Below, piece after piece: positions 42,712 to 51,997 of a DNA stretch of 64,000 nt. The first letter of the stretch is position 1. Each line of letters opens with the position of its first letter. Under the pieces are notes generated by a model. It worked only from the letters and a program-made list of their open reading frames with translations, made no database searches and was not told where the DNA came from. Made by a program: the position numbers and the translations under genes. Source of the stretch: JBEVJK01 sp040510195 (lineage in GTDB: Bacteria > Pseudomonadota > Alphaproteobacteria > Rhizobiales > Rhizobiaceae); assembly GCA_040510195.1 (NCBI GenBank), contig JBEVJK010000038.1, positions 1-64,000 of the forward strand, written 5' to 3'.

Positions 42712-43320
42712 ATGCGCTTTGGAAGGCAGGCGGCGGGCGTGCCCGCCAGGGTCTGGACCGTGCAGGACTGGCTGGCAGGCCTGCTGGTGGCAGCAGTGCT
42801 GATCGCGCTTCAGGCGTTCGTCCTCTATCAGATGGGCCGCGTACCGATCTGCACCTGCGGCACCGTCAAGCTCTGGCACGGCGTGGTGATGAGTTCGGAG
42901 AATTCGCAGCATATCTCCGACTGGTACACCTTCTCCCACGTCATCCACGGCTTCCTGTTCTACTTCATTTTCTGGCTGCTCCTGCCGAACAGCTCGCCCG
43001 GCATTCGCCTGGCCCTGGCGACCGCCGTCGAGGTCGCCTGGGAGATCGCCGAAAACACCGACGCGGTGATCAACCGCTACCGCGAAGCCACCATTTCGCT
43101 CGACTATTTTGGCGATTCCATCATTAACTCCGCCTCCGACACGGTCTTCATGGTGGTGGGCTTTGTGATGGCCGCCCGGCTTCCTATATGGATGACGATC
43201 GCCCTCGCCGTCCTCTTCGAAATCGTGGTCGGCTACCTCATCCGGGACAATCTGACGCTCAACATCATCATGCTGCTGTACCCGTCCGAGGCCATCCGGC
43301 AGTGGCAGTCTGGAATCTGA
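42712..43320 (+). CDS. DUF2585 (UPF0314) membrane protein
   Basis: A 202-residue integral membrane protein of the UPF0314/DUF2585 family. About four to five helices are visible (WLAGLLVAAVLIALQAFVLY, HGFLFYFIFWLLLP, VFMVVGFVMAARLP, IALAVLFEIVVGYLI). Conserved polar blocks are PICTCGTVKLWHG, SQHISDWYTFSHVIHG and EIAENTDAVINRYR, which could form an active or metal site within the membrane. GGGGAGGGGG lies directly before ATG 42712. It sits between hslV and hslU, 2 bases before hslU, so the three are cotranscribed. Function unknown. Confidence 0.85.
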   Translation: MRFGRQAAGVPARVWTVQDWLAGLLVAAVLIALQAFVLYQMGRVPICTCGTVKLWHGVVMSSENSQHISDWYTFSHVIHGFLFYFIFWLLLPNSSPGIRLALATAVEVAWEIAENTDAVINRYREATISLDYFGDSIINSASDTVFMVVGFVMAARLPIWMTIALAVLFEIVVGYLIRDNLTLNIIMLLYPSEAIRQWQSGI

Positions 43321-43322
43321 AC

Positions 43323-44639
43323 ATGACGACCTTTTCTCCCCGCGAAATCGTATCCGAGCTCGACCGTTTCATCATCGGCCAGAAGGACGCCAAGCGCGCC
43401 GTGGCCATCGCGCTTCGCAACCGCTGGCGCCGCCAGCAGCTGGAAGGCCAGATGCGCGAAGAGGTGATGCCCAAGAACATCTTGATGATCGGGCCGACTG
43501 GCGTCGGCAAGACCGAGATCTCGCGCCGTCTGGCTCGGCTGGCTGGCGCCCCCTTCATCAAGGTCGAGGCCACCAAGTTCACCGAGGTCGGCTATGTCGG
43601 CCGCGACGTCGAGCAGATCGTCCGCGACCTGGTCGAGGTCGCCATCGGCCTGGTGCGCACCAAGATGCGCGAGGACGTCAAGGCGCGCGCCCATGTGAAC
43701 GCCGAGGAGCGCGTCCTGGAGGCGCTCGTCGGCAAGACGGCGAGCCCCGCCACCCGCGACAGCTTCCGTCGCAAGCTGCGTGACGGCGAGCTGGACGACA
43801 AGGAGATCGAGCTCGAGGTGGCCGACACCGGCACCGGGGGCATGCCGGGCTTCGAGATTCCCGGCATGCCCGGCGCCAACATCGGCGTGCTCAACATCAA
43901 CGACATGCTGTCCAAGGCTATGGGCGGCGGCAAGCGCACCAAGACCATCAAGACGACGGTCCGCGACTCTTATGCGCAGCTGATCGACGACGAATCCGAC
44001 AAGCTTCTCGACCAGGACGAGGTGGTCAGGAAGGCCCTTTCCGCGACCGAGAACGACGGCATCGTGTTCCTCGACGAGATCGACAAGATCGCCACGCGTG
44101 AAGGCGGCGTCGGCGCCGGCGTATCCCGCGAGGGGGTGCAGCGCGACCTGCTGCCGCTGGTCGAGGGCACCACGGTGGCGACCAAGTACGGCCCGGTGAA
44201 GACCGACCACATCCTGTTCATCGCCTCCGGCGCCTTCCATGTGGCCAAGCCGTCGGACCTGCTCCCCGAGCTGCAGGGCCGACTGCCCATCCGTGTCGAG
44301 CTCCGGGCGCTCGAGAAGGACGATTTCCGCCGCATCCTGACGGAGACCGAGGCGAGCCTCATCAAGCAGTATATTGCCCTGATGCTGACGGAGGGGGTGG
44401 CGCTGGAATTCACCGACGACGCCATCGACCAGCTGGCCGGCATCGCCGTCGACCTCAACGCCACCGTTGAGAATATCGGCGCCCGCCGGCTGCAGACCGT
44501 GATGGAGCGGGTGCTCGACGAGATTTCTTTCCACGCTCCCGACCGCTCGGGCCAGACCCTGACCATCGATGCCGCCTATGTGAAGGAGCATGTCGGCGAT
44601 CTGGCCAAGAACACGGATCTGTCGCGGTTCATCCTTTGA
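43323..44639 (+). CDS. hslU: ATP-dependent protease ATPase subunit HslU
   Basis: A 438-residue AAA+ unfoldase feeding HslV. Walker A is MIGPTGVGKTEISRRLARL, Walker B GIVFLDEIDKIA, the pore motif GYVGRD lies in TEVGYVGRDVEQ, and the arginine-finger region is LLPELQGRLPIRVEL. The I-domain insert (about residues 110-230) is methionine/glycine-rich here (GGMPGFEIPGMPGANIG). The C-terminal tail DLSRFIL docks into HslV. It starts 2 bases after the DUF2585 gene. Confidence 0.98.
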   Translation: MTTFSPREIVSELDRFIIGQKDAKRAVAIALRNRWRRQQLEGQMREEVMPKNILMIGPTGVGKTEISRRLARLAGAPFIKVEATKFTEVGYVGRDVEQIVRDLVEVAIGLVRTKMREDVKARAHVNAEERVLEALVGKTASPATRDSFRRKLRDGELDDKEIELEVADTGTGGMPGFEIPGMPGANIGVLNINDMLSKAMGGGKRTKTIKTTVRDSYAQLIDDESDKLLDQDEVVRKALSATENDGIVFLDEIDKIATREGGVGAGVSREGVQRDLLPLVEGTTVATKYGPVKTDHILFIASGAFHVAKPSDLLPELQGRLPIRVELRALEKDDFRRILTETEASLIKQYIALMLTEGVALEFTDDAIDQLAGIAVDLNATVENIGARRLQTVMERVLDEISFHAPDRSGQTLTIDAAYVKEHVGDLAKNTDLSRFIL

Positions 44640-44748
44640 AGACGCGGCGCCGGTTCGATCGGCGTCACCAAACTCTTCGCTCGACTCCGTCGAATGCAAC
44701 ACATAGTTTGCGCGGCGACTGACTTCGGACGGACTGTGTGGGGCATCA

Positions 44749-45720
44749 ATGCGGCGGCGCATTATCGAAGTATTGCTTGCGTTTGTCTGTCTGGGGATGG
44801 GGAATGCAGCGACGACGGCGGCGGCCGCCACCCTGGTGCCGCCCGGCAATCGGTCGGTCGAGCAGCCCGCCGTCCCCGGCGGCTCGGCCAAGCGGACCAA
44901 GGCCAACCGCACCAGCTACGAGGCCAAGTACCAGAAGGTCTACGCACTGCTGCGCAACGACGGCAAGCTGCGGTCCAAGATCAGGCAGGTTGCGGCGGCA
45001 TACGGCATCGACCCCATGCACATGGTCGGCGCCATCGTCGGCGAGCACACCTACAATGTCGACGCCTACGACCGCCTGCAGACCTACTACGTCAAGGCGG
45101 CATCCTATCTCGGCAACCAGCTCTCGTTCGGCTACGAGGGCGAGGGCATCGACGAATTCGTGGCCCGGCCGGAATTTGCCCGCTGCGACGGCGTCGGCGA
45201 CAGCTACGATGTCTGGACCTGCCGCGAGGGCGTCTGGAACGCCACCTTCCGCGGCAAGGAGGTGGGCGGCCAGTCGTTCCCCGACGACCGTTTCAGCGCC
45301 ACCTTCTTCCAGCCGCTTTACGCCGGCCAGACTTTCGGCATCGGCCAGCTCAACCCGCTGACCGCCCTGCAGATGAGCGACATGGTCGCCCGCATCTCCG
45401 GGCTGCCGAAGCTCGAAGCCGATCACCCGCAGCGCGTCTACGAGACCATCATGGACCCGGACCTGACGCTTCCCTACGTCGCGGCCACCTTGCGCAAGGG
45501 CATCGATGCCTATCGGGACATTGCCGGGTTCGACATCTCGCAGAACCCGGGCATCACCGCGACGCTCTACAATGTCGGCAATTCCGAGGCGCGTGCTTCC
45601 GCGCTGCAGGCCGAGAACGCGCGGCGGCGCGACGAGGGCCAGCCGGAGCGGCTGCCCGAGGAGAACTATTATGGCTGGCTGGTCAACGACAAGCTGCCCG
45701 AGCTTCAGGCGCTTTTCTGA
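44749..45720 (+). CDS. DUF1402 secreted protein with lytic-transglycosylase-like features
   Basis: A 323-residue exported protein of family DUF1402. A signal peptide is evident (MRRRIIEVLLAFVCLGMGNA, then ATTAAAA as the probable cleavage region). Residues about 55-280 resemble a lysozyme-fold domain: a glutamate in MVGAIVGEHTYNVDAYDR could be catalytic, and TFGIGQLNPLTALQMSD recalls the GLMQ(I/L) motif of SLT enzymes. This suggests periplasmic peptidoglycan cleavage, but that is inference. It lies 109 bases after hslU. Its 3' end overlaps the convergent XRE gene by 16 bases. Confidence 0.75.
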   Translation: MRRRIIEVLLAFVCLGMGNAATTAAAATLVPPGNRSVEQPAVPGGSAKRTKANRTSYEAKYQKVYALLRNDGKLRSKIRQVAAAYGIDPMHMVGAIVGEHTYNVDAYDRLQTYYVKAASYLGNQLSFGYEGEGIDEFVARPEFARCDGVGDSYDVWTCREGVWNATFRGKEVGGQSFPDDRFSATFFQPLYAGQTFGIGQLNPLTALQMSDMVARISGLPKLEADHPQRVYETIMDPDLTLPYVAATLRKGIDAYRDIAGFDISQNPGITATLYNVGNSEARASALQAENARRRDEGQPERLPEENYYGWLVNDKLPELQALF

Positions 45721-46091
45721 TCGGCGGGGCGCTCCGAAAGCGCCGCTTCCAGGCGTTCGCTGAGCGCTTCGAGCGCCGCCTCGTCCAGCCTGCCGATGCC
45801 GTCCGCCAAAAGGTTGGCGAGCCGCGTCGCGCGTGGCGACAGCCCCGACGTGTCGATCGTGACGCGCGGATCGGACAGAAAGGCCAGCGATTCCAGCTCG
45901 TCCGCCTCGTCCCAGATGATATTGAAGTAGCCGATCACCTTCTGCACCGTCGCCCAGCTCGGCCTTCCGCGCCGGCCGTGCTCGAGCGCCGAGAGATAGG
46001 CGGCGCTGACGCCGAGCGCCGCGGCCATGTCCTTCTGGGAGACCCCCCGGCTGCGCCGCAGCGCGCGTACCTTCTCGCCGAACGGGGTCAA
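45705..46091 (-). CDS. XRE-family transcriptional regulator, TTG start
   Basis: A 128-residue regulator with a helix-turn-helix at residues 3-60 (LRRSRGVSQKDMAAALGVSA, AYLSALEHGRRGRPSW) and a helical C-terminal half (VIGYFNIIWDEADELESLA, then LANLLADGIGRLDEAALEAL). There is no ATG or GTG before the HTH. TTG at 46089-46091 is preceded by GGAGG and overlaps the stop of the Smr gene by 4 bases, so the two are translationally coupled. Its target is unknown. It is the third gene after mltA and the Smr gene. Confidence 0.82.
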   Translation of the reverse strand: MTPFGEKVRALRRSRGVSQKDMAAALGVSAAYLSALEHGRRGRPSWATVQKVIGYFNIIWDEADELESLAFLSDPRVTIDTSGLSPRATRLANLLADGIGRLDEAALEALSERLEAALSERPADQKSA

Positions 46092-46639
46092 GGCCGGTCG
46101 CCTCCGCTGCGCCGCCGCAACCGCACATAGAGGGCGCCGGCGCCCCCGTGATGGCGGGCGGCAGCGTGGTGGCTGCTCACCATGCCGCGGAACGGCGAGG
46201 TCGCCAGCCATACCGGCACGGCTCGCTTGAGCACGCCGTCGCTGCCCAGCGACGATCCCTTGCCGGTGATCACCAGCACATAGCGCAGCCCGTCGGCATA
46301 GGCCCGGTGCAGGAAGGAAAACAGCAGCGCATGCGCCTCGCTCTGCGTCATGCCGTGCAGGTCGACGCGCCCTTCGATCGGCAGCCTCCCCTTGGAAAGT
46401 TTGGTGCGGGTGGGCAGGTCGAAGGGGTGCAGCCGGGACCGTTCCGGGACCGTTCGCCCCACCGCGGCGCCGTCCACCATCCGATCGGGCGACAGCGCTG
46501 CCGTGAAGGAGGCAATTTCGCCGTCGCCGTCGACCTCTGCCGGAGCGACCGGTGGCGTGCCCTTGAGCGGCCGCGCCGAGCGGGCGACGCGGCTCCACAG
46601 GATGCGGTCCTCCTCGCTGAGGCTCCCGCGCTTGCTCAT
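46088..46639 (-). CDS. Smr domain protein
   Basis: A 183-residue protein with a disordered N-terminal half and a C-terminal Smr (small MutS-related) domain at about residues 88-178. RVDLHGMTQSEAHALLFSFL is the LDLHG motif, YVLVITGKGSS the TGKG motif, and HHGGAGALYVRLRR the HGG-GALYV motif. Smr domains can nick or cut nucleic acid; recent work on some family members points to mRNA cleavage at stalled ribosomes. It overlaps mltA and the XRE gene by 4 bases each. Its association with mltA is conserved in rhizobia. Confidence 0.9.
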   Translation of the reverse strand: MSKRGSLSEEDRILWSRVARSARPLKGTPPVAPAEVDGDGEIASFTAALSPDRMVDGAAVGRTVPERSRLHPFDLPTRTKLSKGRLPIEGRVDLHGMTQSEAHALLFSFLHRAYADGLRYVLVITGKGSSLGSDGVLKRAVPVWLATSPFRGMVSSHHAAARHHGGAGALYVRLRRRSGGDRP

Positions 46640-47772
46640 CGCGAACGACCGTCGAGCTGCGCCACGGGGACGAAGACCGTGAACGCCGCGGCATGGCGAA
46701 CCACCCCTGCGATGTCGCCGGCCAAGTCGCCCGAGCCGGCGAAGAGGTCGCCGCGTGCCGGCCCCGTGATGGCCGACCCGGTGTCCTGGGCGATCATGAG
46801 TCGCCGGAACGGCATGCCATCGAATGCGGTGAGCGTCGGCGCGCCGACGAAAAATGGGGTGCCGAAGGTGTGTAGCAGCCGGTCGACGGCCATCGAGCGG
46901 CCGGCCGTCAGCGGCACTTTGGCAGCGGCGATGGGTCCGAGCGTCGGGTCGACCACCGGCGCTTCGCGAAAGAAAATGAACGACCGGTTCTGGTGCAGGA
47001 TCTCGTCGACCCGATTGGGATTCGCCAGGAACCAGGCCCGGATCGCCTGCATGGTGACCTCGGCGGGCGGGATCTCGCCGAGTGTCGCGAGAACCCCGCC
47101 TGGGCCGGTGAAGCGCTGGCCGGACTTCGCCACATAGGTCACGCGCATCGTCCTGCCGTCTTCCATCCTCAGCCGGGCGGCGCCCTGCACGTGGATGAAG
47201 AACGCGTCGACCGGGTCCGCAAGCCAGGCGATCTCCAGCCCGCGCCCCGCCAGCGCGCCGCCTTCGATCGCCCGACGGTCGAAATATTCGACGATGCGGC
47301 CCCCTTCCTGTCGTCCGAATGCGAGGTAGGGGTCCATCCCGGCTGGCCGGTTCTCGTCGTCGACGGCGACGAGATCGTCGGGCCGTGCCAGGAGCGGGTA
47401 GCGAAACTGCCGGGTTTCGACCGCCGACGCGTCGACCTCCGGCTCGTAAAAGCCGGTGACGAAGCCCTCAGCGCGGATCAGGAAGGGCCGGAACTCGACC
47501 TCGAAGAACCGGCGTGCCGCGGCCGCGCCGCAGCTATCGGGCAGATCGAGGGCCCGGCGATAGGCTCGACCGAAGGCTGCCGCGGAGATGCCGAGGCTGC
47601 CGCTTCTATAGGGCCGGTCCAAGGCATGCCGTGCCGAGCGCCGGAAGGCTCCGAGAGCGAGATCGTGGCGGTCGTCCGCCCAGCCTGCCATATCGCTCCA
47701 GCCGACGGGTTCGAAGGCGTGCGAAAGGCCGGTGGTGGTATCGGTAACAGCCGGCGAAACCTCGGCGCTCAC
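46636..47772 (-). CDS. mltA: MltA family lytic transglycosylase
   Basis: A 378-residue murein transglycosylase that cleaves glycan strands to 1,6-anhydro-MurNAc ends. The MltA domain (about residues 115-275) has EGFVTGFYEPEVDAS, YFDRRAIEGGALAGRGLEIA and DAFFIHVQGAARLRMEDG. The C-terminal 3D domain contains RLMIAQDTGSAITGPARGD with the catalytic aspartate region. It starts with GTG (47770-47772). The N-terminus has no clear signal peptide or lipobox, which is odd for a periplasmic enzyme. It follows the Tim44-like gene by 8 bases. Confidence 0.9.
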   Translation of the reverse strand: MSAEVSPAVTDTTTGLSHAFEPVGWSDMAGWADDRHDLALGAFRRSARHALDRPYRSGSLGISAAAFGRAYRRALDLPDSCGAAAARRFFEVEFRPFLIRAEGFVTGFYEPEVDASAVETRQFRYPLLARPDDLVAVDDENRPAGMDPYLAFGRQEGGRIVEYFDRRAIEGGALAGRGLEIAWLADPVDAFFIHVQGAARLRMEDGRTMRVTYVAKSGQRFTGPGGVLATLGEIPPAEVTMQAIRAWFLANPNRVDEILHQNRSFIFFREAPVVDPTLGPIAAAKVPLTAGRSMAVDRLLHTFGTPFFVGAPTLTAFDGMPFRRLMIAQDTGSAITGPARGDLFAGSGDLAGDIAGVVRHAAAFTVFVPVAQLDGRSR

Positions 47773-47780
47773 GTGCGGCG

Positions 47781-48485
47781 TCAGTCTTCTGCTTCGGTGG
47801 CGACCAGCTTCCAGTTGGGGTCACGGGAGCGCGTGTCGCGGGCAAAGGTCCACACGTCCTTGACTTCGGCCACCGTCTCGGGATCGCCGTCCACCACGTC
47901 GCCCGCCCCGTTGCGGGTGGCCGAGATCAGCTCGCTGACGATGCGCAGCGTCACATGGGCCTCGCTGCCCTTCATCTCGGCGCCGACGATGTCGGCCTTG
48001 TCGATGCCGACAAACGAGGACTGGATCTTCTCCGAGCGGTTCTCGCGGTCGGCGATCGCCGAAACGAACCCGTCATAGACTTCGCGCGACAAGAGGTTCT
48101 TGAGCGTTTTGCGGTCGCCGTCGGCATAAGCCATCACGATCATCTCGTAAGCCATCTTGGCCCCGTCGATGAAGGTCTTGGGATCGAAGGAGGCGTCGGC
48201 GTCCTTGATCGCCCGCAGCCCCTTGTTGAGGTCGGTGCCGGGTTTCGCGACGCCATCGATCGCCTTATAGGCGTCATCGCTTTCGCCCGGTCCGCGCTTG
48301 CGCGGCAGGGAGACGACGTTCTCCGGGCCGGTTTGTGCTTCCTTCTCGCGCGACCGGCTGGCCGAATAGGGATCGAAGGGCGGCCGCTCGTTTCCGGTCC
48401 GGCGCCCGAGCACGTTGCGCAGCTGGAAGAAGATCACCACCGCCGCGACGAGGAAAAATATGGTGCCGAAGTCGAAGAATTCCAT
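47781..48485 (-). CDS. Tim44/TimA-like membrane-anchored protein
   Basis: A 234-residue protein with one N-terminal membrane helix (FDFGTIFFLVAAVVIFFQLR), a polar linker (about residues 28-85) and a C-terminal Tim44-like domain (about residues 90-232) containing KTFIDGAKMAYEMIVMAYAD and DRKTLKNLLSREVYDGFV. Mitochondrial Tim44 links the import motor to the TIM23 pore; the alphaproteobacterial proteins are their relatives and sit at the inner membrane, probably in protein assembly. It is divergent from fxsA, a very conserved alphaproteobacterial pairing. Confidence 0.9.
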   Translation of the reverse strand: MEFFDFGTIFFLVAAVVIFFQLRNVLGRRTGNERPPFDPYSASRSREKEAQTGPENVVSLPRKRGPGESDDAYKAIDGVAKPGTDLNKGLRAIKDADASFDPKTFIDGAKMAYEMIVMAYADGDRKTLKNLLSREVYDGFVSAIADRENRSEKIQSSFVGIDKADIVGAEMKGSEAHVTLRIVSELISATRNGAGDVVDGDPETVAEVKDVWTFARDTRSRDPNWKLVATEAED

Positions 48486-48669
48486 TTCTTCCGCCAGTTA
48501 CCCTCTGAGCACCGGTTGCCGAAGCCATTCCATGCGTCCCGGGGTCCGCATCGCACAGTTCCTCCTCCCTGCATATAGAACGCATGGGAGAATCATTCAA
48601 ATCAAAGGCCGCCTTTCCTATGTTATGGGGCAGACCCCATCCGTTCCCTCCTGCCGAAGACTGCGACGC

Positions 48670-49166
48670 GTGTTTCCGATCTCCCTTCTCATCCTCGCCT
48701 GGCCGCTGGTCGAAATTGCGGCCTTCGTCGCCGTTGGCAGCAAGATCGGCATTTTGCCGACCATCGGCCTGGTGGTGCTGAGCGGCGTCGTCGGCGCCGT
48801 CCTGCTCCGGATCCAGGGGTTCGGCGTGCTTTCCCGCATCCGCGAGCAGGTCGAGGCCGGGCGGGACCCGAGCCGCGAGCTGGCGCATGGGGTGATGATC
48901 CTGGTGGCGGCAATTCTCCTTCTCATTCCCGGCTTCGTGACCGATATCGTCGGCATCCTGCTGTTCATACCGCCGATCCGCGACCTCGGATGGCGGCTGT
49001 TGAGGCAACGCGTCGACGTGGTCGGACGCTTCGGCGACGGCACCGCATGGCGGCGGCCGGCGGCCGGCCGCGGCGACAGGACCATCGACCTCGACCAGGA
49101 TGACTATTCGCGGCGCTCCGAGGGGCCGTCGCCCTGGCGACGGCTCGACGGCGACCGGGACCGGCC

Positions 49167-49170
<4 letters not shown>
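48670..49170 (+). CDS. fxsA: FxsA family membrane protein
   Basis: A 166-residue inner-membrane protein of the FxsA family, named for relieving phage F exclusion in E. coli when overproduced. Three to four helices are visible (ISLLILAWPLVEIAAFVAVG, LPTIGLVVLSGVVGAVLLRI, MILVAAILLLIPGFVTDIVG), with the conserved RIQGFGVLSRIR loop, then a charged tail. I prefer the GTG at 48670 because the family starts about five residues before the first helix; an ATG at 48625 would add 15 residues. Its stop shares CTAG with the convergent aglK stop. secB, the usual next gene in rhizobia, is absent. Confidence 0.88.
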
Positions 49171-50276
<1,106 letters not shown>

Positions 50277-50311
50277 CTGCGTCCCTCCGAGAAGATGCGG
50301 TTTTCCGTTGG

Positions 50312-51997
50312 TCAGGCGACCCGGCCGAACCAGGCGCCATAGGGCGGCAGACGGATCTCGCCGTCCGTCGCCTCGCCCTTCAGCCCATGTCCCTCCACCG
50401 ATTGTGGCTTTCCCTTGCCGGCGAGCGACAGAACCGCCGGCTCGGCCCCCAAATTGAAGGCGCAGACGAGCTCTTCGTTGCCGGCCCGCCGCGTGAAGGC
50501 GACGGCATCGCCCTCGACCGCCAGGAAGGCGATGTCGCCCTTGCCGAGCGCCGGGTGTCCGTGGCGGAAGGCGAGGAAGCGCCGGTAATGCTCGAGCAGC
50601 GAAGCCGGGTGCCCCTGTTGCGCGTCGACCGCCATCGCCAGGTGCTCGGCCGGCACCGGCAGCCAGGGCTTCGCCGTCGAAAAGCCGCCATTGCTGCTGG
50701 CTTTCTCCCACACCATGGGCGTGCGGCAACCGTCTCGGCCCTTGAATTCGGGCCAGAAGCTGATGCCGTAAGGGTCCCGGAGGTCATCGAAGGCGAGGTC
50801 GGCCTCCTGCAGGCCGAGCTCCTCGCCCTGGTAGATGCAGACCGAGCCGCGCAGCGACATCAGGAGCGCCGAGATCACCTTGAGATAGGCGGTACGGTCA
50901 GCTTCGCCGCCGCCCCAGCGCGAAGCGTGCCGCATCACGTCATGGTTGGAGAAGGCCCAGCACGACCAGCCGTCGCGCGCCACCCTGCCGAACGTCTCGA
51001 GCACCGTCCGCACCTTCTCGGCGCTGATCTTCTCGGGTCCCAGGAAATCGAAGGCGTAGCACATCTGCACGCGCCGGTCGCCGGCCGTGTAGGCGGCGAC
51101 GATGTCGAGCCCGCGCTGGGCGTCGCCCACTTCGCCGACCGCGGCGGCCGCCGGATATGCGTCGAGCAGCGCCCTGAACCGCTCCAGGAAGACGAGGTTG
51201 TCGGGCTGGCTCTTGTCGTGAAGGTGGTCCTGGTAATTGTAGGGGTTCACGGCCGGTGCGATCGAATCGTTGCGCTCGCTCTCCGGCAGCGGCGGATTGT
51301 CCTCAAGCCCGGCCGAATGGAAATAGAAGTTGATCGTATCCAGCCGGAAGCCGTCGACCCCGCGCTCCAGCCAGAAGCGGGTGGCGTCGAGGACGGCGTC
51401 CTGCACTGCCGGCGTGTGGAAGTTGAGGTCGGGCTGGCTGGCGAGAAAGTTGTGGAGGTAGTACTGCCGGCGCCGTGCGTCCCACTGCCAGGCCGAGCCG
51501 CCGAAGATCGACAGCCAGTTGTTGGGCGGCGAGCCGTCCGGCTTGGCGTCTGCCCACACATACCAGTCGGCCTTCGGGTTGTCGCGCGACGAGCGGCTCT
51601 CCTTGAACCAAGGGTGCGATTCCGCGGTGTGCGAGATGACCTGGTCGATCATCACCTTGAGGCCCAGCCGGTGTGCCTCGGCCACCAGCGCGTCGAAGTC
51701 GGCCAGCGTGCCGAACAGCGCGTCGACGTCGCAATAGTCGGAGACGTCGTAGCCGAAATCGTGCATCGGCGACTTGAAGAACGGCGAGATCCAGATCGCG
51801 TCGGCGCCGAGCTCGGCGATGTAGGGAAGCCGGCGCATGATGCCCTTCAGATCGCCGACGCCGTCGCCATTGGTATCCTGGTAGCTGCGCGGATAGATCT
51901 GGTAGATCACCGCCCCCCGCCACCAGTCGCGGTCCGGAGCCGGCACGGCGGCCGGACGTTCCATCCTGAGCGAAGCGGTCTTGGTCACGTCATCCAC
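50312..51997 (-). CDS. aglA: Alpha-glucosidase AglA (GH13)
   Basis: A 561-residue cytosolic GH13 enzyme that splits imported alpha-glucosides such as sucrose, maltose or trehalose. WWRGAVIYQIYPRSYQDTNG and DGVGDLKGIMRRLPYIAELG begin the barrel. The nucleophile aspartate is in GVDGFRLDTINFY, the acid/base glutamate is probably in AAVGEVGDAQRG, and the third acid is in AFSNHDVMRHASRW. No signal peptide is present, consistent with action after uptake. The longest frame begins with GTG at 51995-51997, overlapping the aglG stop by 8 bases; GTG at 51988 is also possible. Confidence 0.93.
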   Translation of the reverse strand: MDDVTKTASLRMERPAAVPAPDRDWWRGAVIYQIYPRSYQDTNGDGVGDLKGIMRRLPYIAELGADAIWISPFFKSPMHDFGYDVSDYCDVDALFGTLADFDALVAEAHRLGLKVMIDQVISHTAESHPWFKESRSSRDNPKADWYVWADAKPDGSPPNNWLSIFGGSAWQWDARRRQYYLHNFLASQPDLNFHTPAVQDAVLDATRFWLERGVDGFRLDTINFYFHSAGLEDNPPLPESERNDSIAPAVNPYNYQDHLHDKSQPDNLVFLERFRALLDAYPAAAAVGEVGDAQRGLDIVAAYTAGDRRVQMCYAFDFLGPEKISAEKVRTVLETFGRVARDGWSCWAFSNHDVMRHASRWGGGEADRTAYLKVISALLMSLRGSVCIYQGEELGLQEADLAFDDLRDPYGISFWPEFKGRDGCRTPMVWEKASSNGGFSTAKPWLPVPAEHLAMAVDAQQGHPASLLEHYRRFLAFRHGHPALGKGDIAFLAVEGDAVAFTRRAGNEELVCAFNLGAEPAVLSLAGKGKPQSVEGHGLKGEATDGEIRLPPYGAWFGRVA

